Positions 1 to 8,452 are shown, numbered from the stretch's first letter. The stretch is 64,000 nucleotides of DNA from Tautonia marina (GCF_009177065.1 NZ_WEZF01000007.1:1-64000); one strand, 5' to 3'. The notes: generated by a model from the letters alone, not told the origin. Numbers and translations are program-made.

Positions 1-76
1 ATCCGATCGGCTAGACCTCCAGCAACCTCCCGCGTCGGCCCGTTCCCCCTCCCTCGGGCCGACACCATTCCCTCCC

Positions 77-119
77 CGACGCCGCTCCGCGCCCTCTGGC
101 GGAGCGGCGTCGTTCGTTT
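77..119. terminator. Hairpin terminator, 14-bp perfect stem
   Basis: Bases 77-90 (CGACGCCGCTCCGC) pair perfectly with 99-112 around an 8-base loop, followed by TTCGTTTG. It probably ends a transcript entering from the left edge of the window, whose gene lies outside it. Confidence 0.65.
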
Positions 120-439
120 GCGCCGCGACCCGACGGGCAATCTGCCCCCGATCCCCTGGCAGTCCGGGTCAAGGGCGACCAACAGCCTCGGGCCTCGGGC
201 CGACGATCTCGACGCGTACGCTGTCCTCTCTCTCGTGCCCCGGCCCAATCCTCAAATTCCTCAAACCGTGTGACTGAACCTCCCCATTTTCCCGATCCTT
301 TCAGACGGGGATGCTCTGCGCCCCTCCCCCCGATCTTTGGCAATTCGCCCCCATCCCCTCGTCATTCAGCAAGTGTCTCTGTCTCTGTAATCGACACTCC
401 TGAACGCAATATCGCGTCTTGTGAGCAGCACACCCTGAT

Positions 440-925
440 CCCGAAACGAATTCCCGAAACCGCAACACAACTTCTTTCAGGGAAGTGCTTTACCCCAAAA
501 AATGCCCCGCGCACCGAGGCGCACCACACCCCGTTTTGGAGGCGCACCCGAGCCCACCACCGCGTCCGTCGCACCTTAGGAGTTCACCGTCACCGTCACC
601 CCATCTCATTCCGACGCCGATTTCCCGAAACGAACCAGCCACAATTTCCCAAAACCCGTTTCACACCAATGATTTTCGTCTCTTATTCGGGTGCGCACCG
701 GGGCGCACCACGCCCCGTTTTCGAGGCGCACCGGCGCGCACAACACGTCATCCCTCCCCCGGTGTGACCGGGGCCGAACGACCGGGACACCCCCTCGACC
801 GATTTCCCGAAACGAACCAGGCTATTTTGACGGAACTTCCATGTCCACAACAGGATTCCGTCATCGCAACCTCGCGCACCAGGGCGCACCGACGCCTGTC
901 TTCGCAGCGCACCGGGGCGCACCGG
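440..925 (+). repeat. Three-unit intergenic repeat array (TTCCCGAAAC / GCGCACC units)
   Basis: The core TTCCCGAAAC occurs at 451, 622 and 803 (spacings 171 and 181). The last two copies extend to TTCCCGAAACGAACCAG. A block rich in GCGCACC follows each core by 57-71 bases: 508-549, 691-734 and 874-925. Inside the block is a small hairpin; in copy 2 bases 699-705 (CGGGGCG) pair with 711-717 and are followed by TTTT. The same unit appears in the opposite orientation at the right end of the window. This is a structured dispersed repeat of unknown function, not a CRISPR array: the spacing is irregular and the repeat itself is composite. Confidence 0.75.
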
Positions 926-946
926 CTTCTCAACGAAGCGGCGCGA

Positions 947-1456
947 TCACCCCTCCGCGTCGAACTGTCGGACCGCCTCGAAGACGCCGACGGCAACCGA
1001 AACCGACAGGTTCAGGCTCCTTGCCTCGCCCCGGATCGGAATGCGGACGGCCCGATCGGGCCGATCCTCAACCAGTCGGGCGGGCAGGCCGCGGCTCTCG
1101 GGGCCATAGACCAGGGCGTCGCCGGGCTGGTAGCGGGCCTGCGTGTAGGGAGTCGAGGCCCTCGTGCTAAACGACCAGAAGCGGTCGTGCCCGATTGCCT
1201 CGGCCACCTCGTCGAGGCTGTCGACGACCCGATAGCGGAGGTGTTCCCAGTAGTCCAACCCGGCCCGCTTGATGCGGCGATCGTCGATCAGGAAGCCGAG
1301 CGGCCGGATCAGCCAGAGCATCGCCCCGGCCGCCACGCAGGTCCGGCCGACCGCCCCGACATTGGCTGCGATCTCCGGCTGATACAGCACCACATGAAGC
1401 CGGGCGGGAGGCGCGTCCCCTGCCTCTCCCCGATCGGCGGCGGACAGGTTCGTCAT
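947..1456 (-). CDS. trmL: tRNA (cytidine/uridine-2'-O-)-methyltransferase, TrmL-like SPOUT
   Basis: A 169-residue cytoplasmic SPOUT methyltransferase, the usual size for TrmL/CspR, which methylates the 2'-OH of the wobble base (position 34) of certain leucine tRNAs using S-adenosylmethionine. Visible signs are the N-terminal HVVLYQPEIAANVGAVGRTC block (motif 1, N-x-G-x-x-x-R), the middle VYGPESRGLP motif that binds SAM in the trefoil knot, and the C-terminal RIPIRGEARSLNLSVSVAV motif 3. The ATG at 1456 overlaps the stop of the upstream membrane-protein gene by four bases (ATGA), so the two are translationally coupled. The assignment to TrmL rather than another small SPOUT enzyme rests on length and motif spacing. 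Confidence 0.88.
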   Translation of the reverse strand: MTNLSAADRGEAGDAPPARLHVVLYQPEIAANVGAVGRTCVAAGAMLWLIRPLGFLIDDRRIKRAGLDYWEHLRYRVVDSLDEVAEAIGHDRFWSFSTRASTPYTQARYQPGDALVYGPESRGLPARLVEDRPDRAVRIPIRGEARSLNLSVSVAVGVFEAVRQFDAEG

Positions 1457-2067
1457 GATGCGCTCGGGTCCGCCTCGACCAGGTCCGGCCGTCGCTGGCG
1501 CTCGCGGCGGAGCGAGAGGGCGATCCCCTGAAGGATCGCCCACCAGGCCACGCCGATCATCAGGAAACTCCACTCCATCATCGGCACCATTGCCAGCCCC
1601 ACAAAGTACATCAAGACGGCCGGAATCAAAAACCGGATGCCACACAGCCAGGCGGTCGTGGCAAATCCGAACGTCGCCAGCCCGGCCCAGACAAGAAAGT
1701 ACCAGCGGAACCCCAGGCCGGTCATGCCGTTGAGTGTCACGGCATTGAAGCCAATGATCAGGGACGTGGCCCAGACCCGCGTCAGAATTCCAATCAACGG
1801 AGACGTCTTCGTCCACCCCTTGCCGAGCATCGCGTTGAACAACGCCAGCACCAGAAGCAGCTCCGCCGGCCAGAGGGTCAGGTGAGGCCACTTGGCGTTC
1901 AAGGCCATCGCCGCCCACTGATGGACCGCGAAGAAGACCAGGTGAATCCAACCCAGCGTCATCAGAACCCGATCCCAACCATCTCGGAGCGCCACCCGAA
2001 GCAGATCGGTCCGAAGCTCGGCCTGATAGTCCGACAGGTTCTCCAGCGGCAGCGGTGCGTGAGCCAT
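1453..2067 (-). CDS. Polytopic membrane protein of unknown function
   Basis: 204 residues with about five or six hydrophobic segments separated by short loops, a charged N-terminus (LENLSDYQAELRTDLLRVALRDGWDRV) and a basic C-terminus. I do not recognise the family. The ATG at 2067 is chosen over an upstream TTG at 2109 because it gives a normal membrane-protein N-terminus; neither has a clear Shine-Dalgarno. It is the first gene of a two-gene unit with the trmL-like gene (ATGA overlap) and is divergent from the mlaE-like gene, with a 283-bp gap between them that should hold both promoters. Confidence 0.65.
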   Translation of the reverse strand: MAHAPLPLENLSDYQAELRTDLLRVALRDGWDRVLMTLGWIHLVFFAVHQWAAMALNAKWPHLTLWPAELLLVLALFNAMLGKGWTKTSPLIGILTRVWATSLIIGFNAVTLNGMTGLGFRWYFLVWAGLATFGFATTAWLCGIRFLIPAVLMYFVGLAMVPMMEWSFLMIGVAWWAILQGIALSLRRERQRRPDLVEADPSAS

Positions 2068-2350
2068 CAGCGAATCATGGGATTGAACGAGGAAGACAGG
2101 TCGCCACAAACGCTTCCCCTCAGCCGTCGGCGGAGGACCACCTGGCCGAAGGGAGAACCGAATGAACCCTTTTGTTTATCCTATCATACGGGACCATCGA
2201 TGACCTCCCCATCTTTCCCAATCGTGCGCCTTGCGAGCAAGGTCGTAGGGGACCGGGCGATCCTCGGATCGGTCGGCGTCCGATTCGAAGCGAAGGGCCT
2301 CGGAAACCGCCTGAAGCCAAGTCCACCTGCCACGGGTGAAGGACACGACC

Positions 2351-3124
2351 ATGCCGATTGACGGGTTGATCCGGCTGGGTCGATTTGTCGACTTCGCCCT
2401 TCGGGTGATTCTGGCCGCGCCGGTTGCGATCGTCCGAAGACCCGGCGAGGTGCTCCGCCAGTTCGAGCGCGTGGCCTGGGGCAGTCTCTCCCTGGTTTCG
2501 GTGGCGGGCCTGAGTATTGGCCTGGTCTCGTGGCTCCAGACCCGCCGCCTGCTGGTCCGGTACGGGGTCGAGGCGACCTTACCAAGTGTCCTGGCCGCGG
2601 CCGTGCTGGTCGAGACCGGCCCGATGCTTGCGTCGATCCTCGTGGCCGCCCGGCTCGGGGCGGGTCTGGCGGCCGAGCTCAGTTCGAAGGTCTTGACCGA
2701 GGAAGTCGATGCGGCCGAGGTCCTCGGTGCCTCGGCCATCCCGAGCCTGGTGGCCCCTCGGGTCGTCGCCTGTGCCCTGGCGGTGCCGCTCTTGACGATC
2801 GTGCTCGACACGGCCGCCCTGCTCGGCGGCCTGGCGGCCGAGCTGACCGGCGGCTCCCTCTCGGCGCAGGCTTATGCCGAGCGCTGCCTCGATTATCTCA
2901 GGCTGGCCGACGTGGTTCCCGGCACGCTGAAAACGGTCATCTTCGGCCTGATCGTGGGCCTGGTCGGCTGCTGGGTCGGCCTGCGGTCGGAGCGCTCGAC
3001 CGAGGCGATCGGCAGCGCCGCCACCCGAGGAGTGGTCGCGTCGGTCCTGCTCATCTTCGGAGCCAATGTGCTGCTCGTTCCCTTGATCCAGTGGGGGACG
3101 GCGGCGGTCGGGTGGGTCGGGTAA
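2351..3124 (+). CDS. mlaE: MlaE-family ABC transporter permease
   Basis: A 257-residue inner-membrane permease of the MlaE/YrbE family, which moves phospholipids between the inner and outer membranes together with an MCE (MlaD) protein and an MlaF ATPase. The N-terminal amphipathic helix (GRFVDFALRVILAAPVAIV), the central VETGPMLASILVAARLGAGLAAEL block and the LTEEVDAAEVLGASA segment that contacts the ATPase are typical. The ATG at 2351 follows GAAGGA by about 9 bases and is preferred to the GTG at 2336. An MCE gene follows after 141 bp, but no MlaF ATPase gene lies beside the pair, so it must be supplied from elsewhere. Confidence 0.88.
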   Translation: MPIDGLIRLGRFVDFALRVILAAPVAIVRRPGEVLRQFERVAWGSLSLVSVAGLSIGLVSWLQTRRLLVRYGVEATLPSVLAAAVLVETGPMLASILVAARLGAGLAAELSSKVLTEEVDAAEVLGASAIPSLVAPRVVACALAVPLLTIVLDTAALLGGLAAELTGGSLSAQAYAERCLDYLRLADVVPGTLKTVIFGLIVGLVGCWVGLRSERSTEAIGSAATRGVVASVLLIFGANVLLVPLIQWGTAAVGWVG

Positions 3125-3147
3125 CCGACGGGAATTCAGGACTCCTC

Positions 3148-3179
3148 TTGACCGATCGGGGCGGTTTGGGTCGTACAAT
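3148..3179 (+). promoter_or_regulatory. Candidate promoter upstream of the MCE gene
   Basis: TTGACC (3148-3153) and TACAAT (3174-3179) lie in the 141-bp gap before the MCE gene. The boxes match sigma-70 consensus well, but the 20-bp spacer is longer than optimal, so this is only a candidate. Confidence 0.35.
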
Positions 3180-3265
3180 AGAATTCACACAGGCGAATCG
3201 ACGCGGGCGACGGGGACTCCGCACCACCCTTCCCCGATCGGATCGAGCACCAAGGAACGTCTGCC

Positions 3266-4390
3266 ATGCATCGAGAAATCGGCCCGCTGCGGGCCCTGGT
3301 CAACGGGGTGTTCTGCCTGGGCATTCTGGGGCTGGCCGGATTCGGCGCGGTCCAGGTGGCCGGGAAGAACTGGCAGGTGCAAGACACCTATCAGCTCTCC
3401 GCCGCGTTCGATTCGATCAGCGGGCTAGAGCCTGGAGGCCGGGTCTTCGTGCAGGGGGTCGATGCCGGGGTGGTCGAGGCGATCGTCCCACCCTCAACCC
3501 CAGGCGATCCGGTTCGGCTGACCCTGCGGATCGATGCCCGGCTTCGCCCCTTGATCCGGACCGATGCCGAGGCGAGGATCGTCACCCAGGGGGTCGTCGG
3601 CGCCCGGGTCGTCGAGATTCACCCCGGAAGCGCGGAGGCCAACGTCCTGCCCGACGGCGGTCTGATTGCCAGCGTTCGCCCCATGGAACTGGCCGACCTG
3701 ATGCAGAAGGCGTCGCAGGCGCTCGAACGGCTTGATCACGTGGCCGGTTCGGCCGAGGAAGGTCTGGCCGAGGTTAACGCCATCGCCTCGGCCATTCGAG
3801 GCGGTGAAGGCACCCTCGGCCGGCTCCTGACCGACGACGAACCCGTCAACCGGCTGGTCCGCCTGACTGACCGCGGCGAACAGACCCTTTCCGACATACA
3901 AGACAATCTAGATGCATTAAAGAATACCTGGCCCATCTCGCGCTATTTCTCCCGACGCGGTTACGACGACCGAGACCTGGCACTTTACCGACCCAACGCC
4001 AGCCGAAAATCGATGACGATTTCCGAATCCGACCTGTTCAATCCGGGTCGAGCCGTCTTAACCAAGGCCGGGCGGGATCAGCTGAACAGTGTGGCCGAGT
4101 GGACCAAGGAACATCTGACGAAGACGACCGAGGTGGTGATCGCTTCGTTTACCGATAACTCGCTGGACGACCTGATGGCCGAGCGTCTGACCCAGCAACA
4201 GGCCGAGGCGATCCGCGAGTATCTGGTCGAGAACCACGGGATCAACTCGGCCGGCTGGTTTCGATCGAGGACGGTGGCCGCGGTCGGGTTCGGCCGGCAC
4301 CGGCCTCGGATGGTGTCGGCCGAGCCTCAGGGAACGTCTCCCGATCGCCGGGTCGAGATTATCCTGTTCACCCCACAGGCATCATCGTGA
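3266..4390 (+). CDS. MCE (MlaD-type) protein fused to an OmpA-like domain
   Basis: 374 residues, ATG at 3266 behind AAGGA. After an N-terminal membrane anchor (about 12-30) comes one MCE domain (about 40-120, with FDSISGLEPGGRVFVQGVDAG and the RIVTQGVVGARVVEI strand), then a helical stretch (about 138-210) like those that form MCE tubes. From about 245 a different fold begins that resembles OmpA/MotB peptidoglycan-binding domains: ending QAEAIREYLVENHGI, VAAVGFGRHRP and SPDRRVEIILF, the usual C-terminal helix, strand and RRVEI signature. MCE proteins bridge membranes and carry lipids; the OmpA-like tail suggests anchoring to the cell wall. It probably works with the MlaE permease just upstream. 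The fusion is seen directly; the peptidoglycan role is inferred. Confidence 0.8.
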   Translation: MHREIGPLRALVNGVFCLGILGLAGFGAVQVAGKNWQVQDTYQLSAAFDSISGLEPGGRVFVQGVDAGVVEAIVPPSTPGDPVRLTLRIDARLRPLIRTDAEARIVTQGVVGARVVEIHPGSAEANVLPDGGLIASVRPMELADLMQKASQALERLDHVAGSAEEGLAEVNAIASAIRGGEGTLGRLLTDDEPVNRLVRLTDRGEQTLSDIQDNLDALKNTWPISRYFSRRGYDDRDLALYRPNASRKSMTISESDLFNPGRAVLTKAGRDQLNSVAEWTKEHLTKTTEVVIASFTDNSLDDLMAERLTQQQAEAIREYLVENHGINSAGWFRSRTVAAVGFGRHRPRMVSAEPQGTSPDRRVEIILFTPQASS

Positions 4391-4405
4391 TCGGTTGGCC
4401 GCTGG

Positions 4406-4828
4406 TCAGGGCTGAACAACGATCGGCGGGCCAAGGGCGGGAGCATAGTAGCCGACCGGCACCCCCGACGGAGGCGTGACCCCTCCCCGAGCGATGGGGA
4501 AGGTACTGTAGCGGCCCGGAGCGGCGTAATCGCCCGGATCGGCCGATCCGGGCCGCCAGAGCGAGGCCCCAAAGGATCCAGGAAGCAGCACATACGGATC
4601 ATACCCATATCCGTATCCGACCCCACCGAACGGCGTGGCGAAATTCGAGTGCGTGCGGGGAACCCCGTAGCTTGGCACCCCCCAGGCCATGCCGTAGTAG
4701 CCCGGAGGATCGTAGATCGGGGCGGCCATCGGAGCGCCGGTCAGATCCACGGATTGAGCCGGGCTGACCTGGACCGCTCCCAGTGCGATCACGGTTCCGA
4801 GCAAGGCCGAGACCATCAATTGCCTCAT
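4406..4828 (-). CDS. Small secreted Gly/Tyr/Pro-rich protein
   Basis: 140 residues. The start at 4828 (RBS GGAG about 12 bases upstream) gives a clean signal peptide, MRQLMVSALLGTVIALGAVQ, probably cleaved after SPAQS or close by. The mature part is low in charge and rich in Gly, Tyr and Pro (GGVGYGYGYDPYVLLPGS) and ends in hydrophobic PPIVVQP. No catalytic motif or known domain is recognised. It may be a cell-envelope or surface component. It is convergent with the MCE gene (15 bp between stops). Confidence 0.6.
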   Translation of the reverse strand: MRQLMVSALLGTVIALGAVQVSPAQSVDLTGAPMAAPIYDPPGYYGMAWGVPSYGVPRTHSNFATPFGGVGYGYGYDPYVLLPGSFGASLWRPGSADPGDYAAPGRYSTFPIARGGVTPPSGVPVGYYAPALGPPIVVQP

Positions 4829-4938
4829 CTCAATGGTGCTCCAGGTGAAAGTCGGGAGAGGCACGATCCTAAGTGACACGGACCTCGGAACGAATCAAGC
4901 CGCTCCGATCATCTGACCTCCCAGGAAGGGAAGACCGA

Positions 4939-4970
4939 CCGCCAGGCGCTCGGTGAGGAGTGCCTGGCGG
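4939..4970 (-). terminator. Hairpin between the two small secreted genes
   Basis: CCGCCAGGC (4939-4947) pairs with GCCTGGCGG (4962-4970), a 9-bp perfect stem with a 14-base loop, just after the stop of the gene at 4991-5419. There is no strong T-tract, so it may slow or partly terminate transcription. Confidence 0.45.
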
Positions 4971-4990
4971 CTGAACCACCTAACCATACC

Positions 4991-5419
4991 TCACTTCGGG
5001 CAGGTCGGGCAGTTTGCGCCGGGAATCGCCCCAGTGGTCGGCACGCCGAGGGGTGTCGAGGGCTGGATGATCCGGTATCCCGGGCCGCGGTTTCCGAAGA
5101 AGGGCCGCCGGACCTGAGTGGTCGGGACGCTGGGCGGCTGGCGATAGATCTGGGGAGCAAAGGCAACATTCCCGGCTCTTGAGGGGGCCGCGAACGGGTT
5201 GATCCGCCGCGCGGCCGTCTCAATGAGCCCCCCCGAAGCGACGCGACGCCCGTAGCGGGCCGCAGGAGTCGAGGCGACGGCATCGCCCGGCAGGACCTCG
5301 TAACCACCGACGTAGGATTGTGGGGTGGGATCGATCACCCTCCACCCCTGAGCCTCTGCCCTGCCCGCCATGACCAGCAGCACCGACAGACCGAGGGCCA
5401 TCCTGAACCTTCGGGACAT
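4991..5419 (-). CDS. Small secreted protein of unknown function
   Basis: 142 residues. ATG at 5419 is preceded by AAAGGAG at good spacing and begins a signal peptide (MSRRFRMALGLSVLLVMAGRAEAQG, predicted cleavage after AEA). The mature chain is basic and proline-rich and ends in GANCPTCPK, a CxxC pair next to the C-terminus that could bind a metal or form a disulfide. No family is recognised. It is separated from the other small secreted gene by a hairpin. Confidence 0.6.
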   Translation of the reverse strand: MSRRFRMALGLSVLLVMAGRAEAQGWRVIDPTPQSYVGGYEVLPGDAVASTPAARYGRRVASGGLIETAARRINPFAAPSRAGNVAFAPQIYRQPPSVPTTQVRRPFFGNRGPGYRIIQPSTPLGVPTTGAIPGANCPTCPK

Positions 5420-5540
5420 TACTCGCTCCTTTATGCTTCGGAACCGTGTTTGATCCAACCCGCCGCGATTCATCGTCCAGGCATTCGCAACCACGCCGAA
5501 ATCAACCGACCGAATGTTTTGGGGCTCCCAAAAAATTGAA

Positions 5541-5569
5541 TTGCGTCTCCCGTGAGGGTGGCGTAGACT
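5541..5569 (+). promoter_or_regulatory. Candidate promoter of the metal-importer operon
   Basis: TTGCGT (5541-5546) and TAGACT (5564-5569) are separated by 17 bp, about 40 bases ahead of the chosen start. No recognisable Fur, Zur or DtxR operator was found by eye around it. Confidence 0.45.
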
Positions 5570-5611
5570 TGAATTCGAGTGATTCGATCTGAGGAGAAAG
5601 GATTGATTGCC

Positions 5612-6631
5612 GTGGCTCGTGATCCGCGAAGGGCATTGACCAGTTTCACTGTTGCATGGAATGGGCGGCAGGGAAGGAGTCGGGGCGAAAATCGCTCTCC
5701 GGTCGTGCGGGCCGCACTGATTGCAATGGTTCTGGCGGTATCGGGATGCGGAGGACGGGCGGAATCCAGCAGCCGAGGCGCGGAACCTTTTACGGGATCA
5801 GGACCGATCCGGGTGGTTTGCTCGACCGGCATGGTGGGCGAAGTGGTCGAGCGGGTCGGGGGCGATCGGGTCGAGGTGACGGTCTTGATGGGGGCGGGGG
5901 TAGACCCTCATTTATACAAGCCGTCACCGGGAGACATCATTGCCCTGTCAGGTGCCGACATGATCGTGTTTTCCGGGTTGCACCTTGAAGGCAAGATGGG
6001 CGAGGTGTTCGCAAGGCTTGGGCGGAGCAAGCCCTCGGTCCCCCTGGCCGACGGGATCGCGTCGGGCGAGTTGCTCGAAACTAGCGGAGGGCAGGTGGAC
6101 CCGCATGTCTGGTTCGACGTGAGGTTGTGGGCCGACGTGGTCAGCGTGGCCCGAGACGCCCTGGCCGGCTTCGACCCATCCTTTGCCTCGGAGTATGCTC
6201 GGAACGCCGAACGCTATCGAGACGAGTTGATCCGGCTCGACGAGGAGGTCCGGGAGAAGATCGTGGCGATTCCCGAATCGCAACGGTTGCTGGTCACGGC
6301 CCACGATGCCTTCGGCTATTTCGGGCGGGCCTACGGAATCGAGGTCGAAGCGATTCAGGGGATCAGTACCGAGAGTGAGGCCGGTGTGCATGAGATCAAC
6401 GCGCTGGTGAATTTGCTGGTCGATCGAGGGGTGCCGGCGGTGTTCGTCGAGGCGAGCGTCAGCGATCGCAACGTTCGGGCACTGGTCGAGGGCTGTGCCG
6501 CGCGGGGCCATCGGGTCCGGATTGGGGGAGAGCTGTTTTCCGATTCGATGGGAGCGCCGGGTACTCCTGAAGGAACCTATGCGGGCATGGTCCGACACAA
6601 CGTGTCAACAATCACGGAGGCGTTGCGATGA
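5612..6631 (+). CDS. troA: TroA-like Zn/Mn-binding lipoprotein of an ABC importer
   Basis: The periplasmic metal-capturing subunit of a cluster A-I (TroA/ZnuA/PsaA) importer. Starting from GTG 5612 (AGGAGAAAGG 10 bases upstream) it has 339 residues, with a lipobox AVSGC ending at Cys46; the region before the lipobox is unusually long, so a later start at GTG 5705 is possible. The four expected ligands are His100 (VDPHLYKPS), His165 (DPHVWFD), His231 (TAHDAFGYF) and Asp311 (LFSDSMG). Their spacing of 65, 66 and 80 residues equals that of Treponema TroA (H68, H133, H199, D279). The His-rich loop of ZnuA is absent, which fits Mn/Zn TroA-type proteins better. The stop overlaps the ATPase start (ATGA). 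Confidence 0.9.
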   Translation: MARDPRRALTSFTVAWNGRQGRSRGENRSPVVRAALIAMVLAVSGCGGRAESSSRGAEPFTGSGPIRVVCSTGMVGEVVERVGGDRVEVTVLMGAGVDPHLYKPSPGDIIALSGADMIVFSGLHLEGKMGEVFARLGRSKPSVPLADGIASGELLETSGGQVDPHVWFDVRLWADVVSVARDALAGFDPSFASEYARNAERYRDELIRLDEEVREKIVAIPESQRLLVTAHDAFGYFGRAYGIEVEAIQGISTESEAGVHEINALVNLLVDRGVPAVFVEASVSDRNVRALVEGCAARGHRVRIGGELFSDSMGAPGTPEGTYAGMVRHNVSTITEALR

Positions 6632-7464
6632 ATTCCGCATCGTTCCTCGATCAGACCGACGCGGCCGAGGGTGCGACCACGACCTCGGACTCGGCCCCCC
6701 CTCCCCCGGTGCTGGACGTCCACGACGTGACGGTCGCCTATCAACGGAAGCCGGTCCTTTGGGATGTCGATCTGACGATCGAAGGGCCCTGTCTGGCCGG
6801 GATTGTCGGGCCGAATGGTGCAGGAAAGAGCACGCTGATCAAGGCGATTCTTGGTCTCGTGCCGATGGCGAGCGGTTCGGTGCAACTGCTTGGCAAGCGG
6901 GTGTCGGCCCAGCGGCGTCGGATCGGCTACGTGCCGCAGCGTGAAAGCGTGGACTGGGAGTTCCCGGTCACGGTGCTCGACGTGGTGTTGATGGGAACTT
7001 ATGGGCAGCTCGGCTGGTTCCACAGACCGGGCAAGGCCGAACAGACCTGGGCGCAGGAGTGCCTGGACCGGGTCGGCCTGCTGCATCTGGCCGATCGTCA
7101 GATTGGGCAGCTCTCCGGGGGGCAGCAACAGCGGACCTTCCTGGCCCGAGCGCTGGCCCAGCGGGCGGAGGTCTACTTCATGGATGAGCCGATGGCCGGA
7201 GTTGATGCCGCGACCGAGGCTGTTATCTTCGATTTGCTCAGGGACCTTCGCGCCGCGGGGAAGACGGTCTTCGTCGTGCATCACGACCTGAGGACCGTCC
7301 CCGAATATTTTGACTACACCATTCTCTTAAATATGCGGCTGATTGCTCATGGACCAACCGCCGCGACCTTCACGACCGAGAACCTGCGCAAGACCTACGG
7401 CGGTCGGCTGGCGATTCTCGAAGCGGCGGGGGCGGCGGTCCAGGCCAGGGAACGAAGTCAGTGA
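6628..7464 (+). CDS. troB: TroB-like metal ABC transporter ATPase
   Basis: 278 residues. It energises Zn/Mn uptake through the two permeases downstream. Walker [10 protein letters not shown] is at 61-69, the Q-loop at [16 protein letters not shown], the ABC signature LSGGQQQR at 162-169, Walker B VYFMDEP at 182-188 and the switch His in VVHHDLRTV. The [15 protein letters not shown] segment is characteristic of metal-importer ATPases. The N-terminal 28 residues are an extra acidic, proline-rich extension. It is coupled to troA by a 4-bp overlap. Downstream, an antisense gene separates it from the permeases, an unusual break in this operon type. Confidence 0.92.
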   Translation: MNSASFLDQTDAAEGATTTSDSAPPPPVLDVHDVTVAYQRKPVLWDVDLTIEGPCLAGIVGPNGAGKSTLIKAILGLVPMASGSVQLLGKRVSAQRRRIGYVPQRESVDWEFPVTVLDVVLMGTYGQLGWFHRPGKAEQTWAQECLDRVGLLHLADRQIGQLSGGQQQRTFLARALAQRAEVYFMDEPMAGVDAATEAVIFDLLRDLRAAGKTVFVVHHDLRTVPEYFDYTILLNMRLIAHGPTAATFTTENLRKTYGGRLAILEAAGAAVQARERSQ

Positions 7465-7481
7465 CGCAGCGCGAAGTGAGA

Positions 7482-8315
7482 TCACCCGGCCTCGCGGCCG
7501 ATCCAGTTGCGGGCGATCGCGGCAAGACGTGGGTGGCGCGCCGCCCGGTCGTGAAGCCAACGGGCCAGGTTCAGCGCTCGAGGGCCGATTTGCCGGTACG
7601 AGTCGAGGCGATGGGTCAGGTCGGCGATCTGCTGGGCGTAGCCGAAGATCTCGAAGTTGTCGGTCTGGTTGACGGGCACACTCAAGGGGGCGATCAGGTG
7701 GGCGTCTTCGTCTCGGACATAGACGCGATTGATTCCGTCAAAGAGCGTGAATTGGTAACGGGCGGCCGAGAGTGTCGGCTCCCAGCGCTCGGGGGCATAC
7801 GATTCAACGATCAGAACCCGAGGACGCCAACGTTCCCAGTCGTGCCCAATCACGACTTCGTATTCATGCGACTCGACATCGATCTTGAGAAAATCGATTG
7901 TCTGACCAGCGGGAACGTGAGCCTCGCAGACCGCGGCGAGGGTGGTGGCGGGCAGTTCGATCTCACGGAGATCCTCGGGTCGGGCGCCGAACCATCCGGT
8001 GATCAAGTTTCGATCGACCGACGGATGCGCCGCCCCTTCCGCCGTGTAGAGGCGAAGCGTTCCTGCGCGATCCGAGATGGCCAGGTTCAGATTGATGTCG
8101 TTTGGCCGATCCTCACACAGGCGAGCGAAGGGGGCGGGGTCGGGCTCAATGTTGATCCCTCGCCAGCCAAGGTTCGAGAAATGCTTGGTGACCGAACCGT
8201 CGACCGGATCGTACGCACCGACATCGATGAAAAAGCCGGTCGATTGATCGGCAAAGGCGCGACGGAGCAGGACATCTTCAAAATTTCCGGCGTAGGAGAT
8301 CATCCGCGACAGCAT
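7482..8315 (-). CDS. FkbM-family methyltransferase
   Basis: 277 residues, soluble. FkbM proteins are SAM-dependent O-methyltransferases often acting on sugars or secondary metabolites. The start of the domain (FFIDVGAYDPVDGSVTKHF, SAM motif I), GWRGINIEPDPAPFARL (acidic ribose-binding residue), LNLAISDRAGTLRLY and IDFLKIDVESHEYEVVIGHDW are diagnostic. The ATG at 8315 follows AGGAGG. A C-terminal basic helix (about 235-277, WLHDRAARHPRLAAIARNWIG) is additional. The gene lies antisense between troB and troC, 17 bp from the troB stop, and its product has no evident link to metal transport, so it may be a later insertion. Confidence 0.85.
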   Translation of the reverse strand: MLSRMISYAGNFEDVLLRRAFADQSTGFFIDVGAYDPVDGSVTKHFSNLGWRGINIEPDPAPFARLCEDRPNDINLNLAISDRAGTLRLYTAEGAAHPSVDRNLITGWFGARPEDLREIELPATTLAAVCEAHVPAGQTIDFLKIDVESHEYEVVIGHDWERWRPRVLIVESYAPERWEPTLSAARYQFTLFDGINRVYVRDEDAHLIAPLSVPVNQTDNFEIFGYAQQIADLTHRLDSYRQIGPRALNLARWLHDRAARHPRLAAIARNWIGREAG

Positions 8316-8452
8316 GCGGTACAACCCTCCTGGCAAGGATTGAGCGTGGGGAACGTCCTCTCAGCGCGCGGACGATCGCAAGGCTGTTGTCTAGCACGAG
8401 CCCCGGAAGGGGTCAATGCGAACCCCAGACGATGGGGGTGGGAGCGTTGCTC

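Larger units (their letters stand above)
1..946. other. Gene-free region with terminator and repeat array
   Basis: No convincing coding sequence is visible in these 946 bases; the open frames overlap one another on both strands and are proline- and arginine-rich without family motifs. The stretch holds a strong hairpin near its start and a three-unit array of an intergenic repeat (both listed separately). Base composition from about 250 to 700 is visibly richer in A and T than the neighbouring genes, as expected for non-coding DNA here. Confidence 0.7.

Noticed and set aside
440-925. CRISPR array or insertion-sequence remnant
   Set aside because: Spacing is irregular, the unit is composite with a hairpin, there is no transposase fragment and no terminal inverted repeat.
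5541-5611. Fur, Zur or DtxR operator before troA
   Set aside because: No palindrome resembling known boxes was seen; regulation may be through the fused permease domains or another protein.
6628-7464. The ATPase as MlaF partner of the MlaE/MCE pair
   Set aside because: It is coupled to troA by overlap and carries metal-importer ATPase features; MlaF would be expected next to mlaE.
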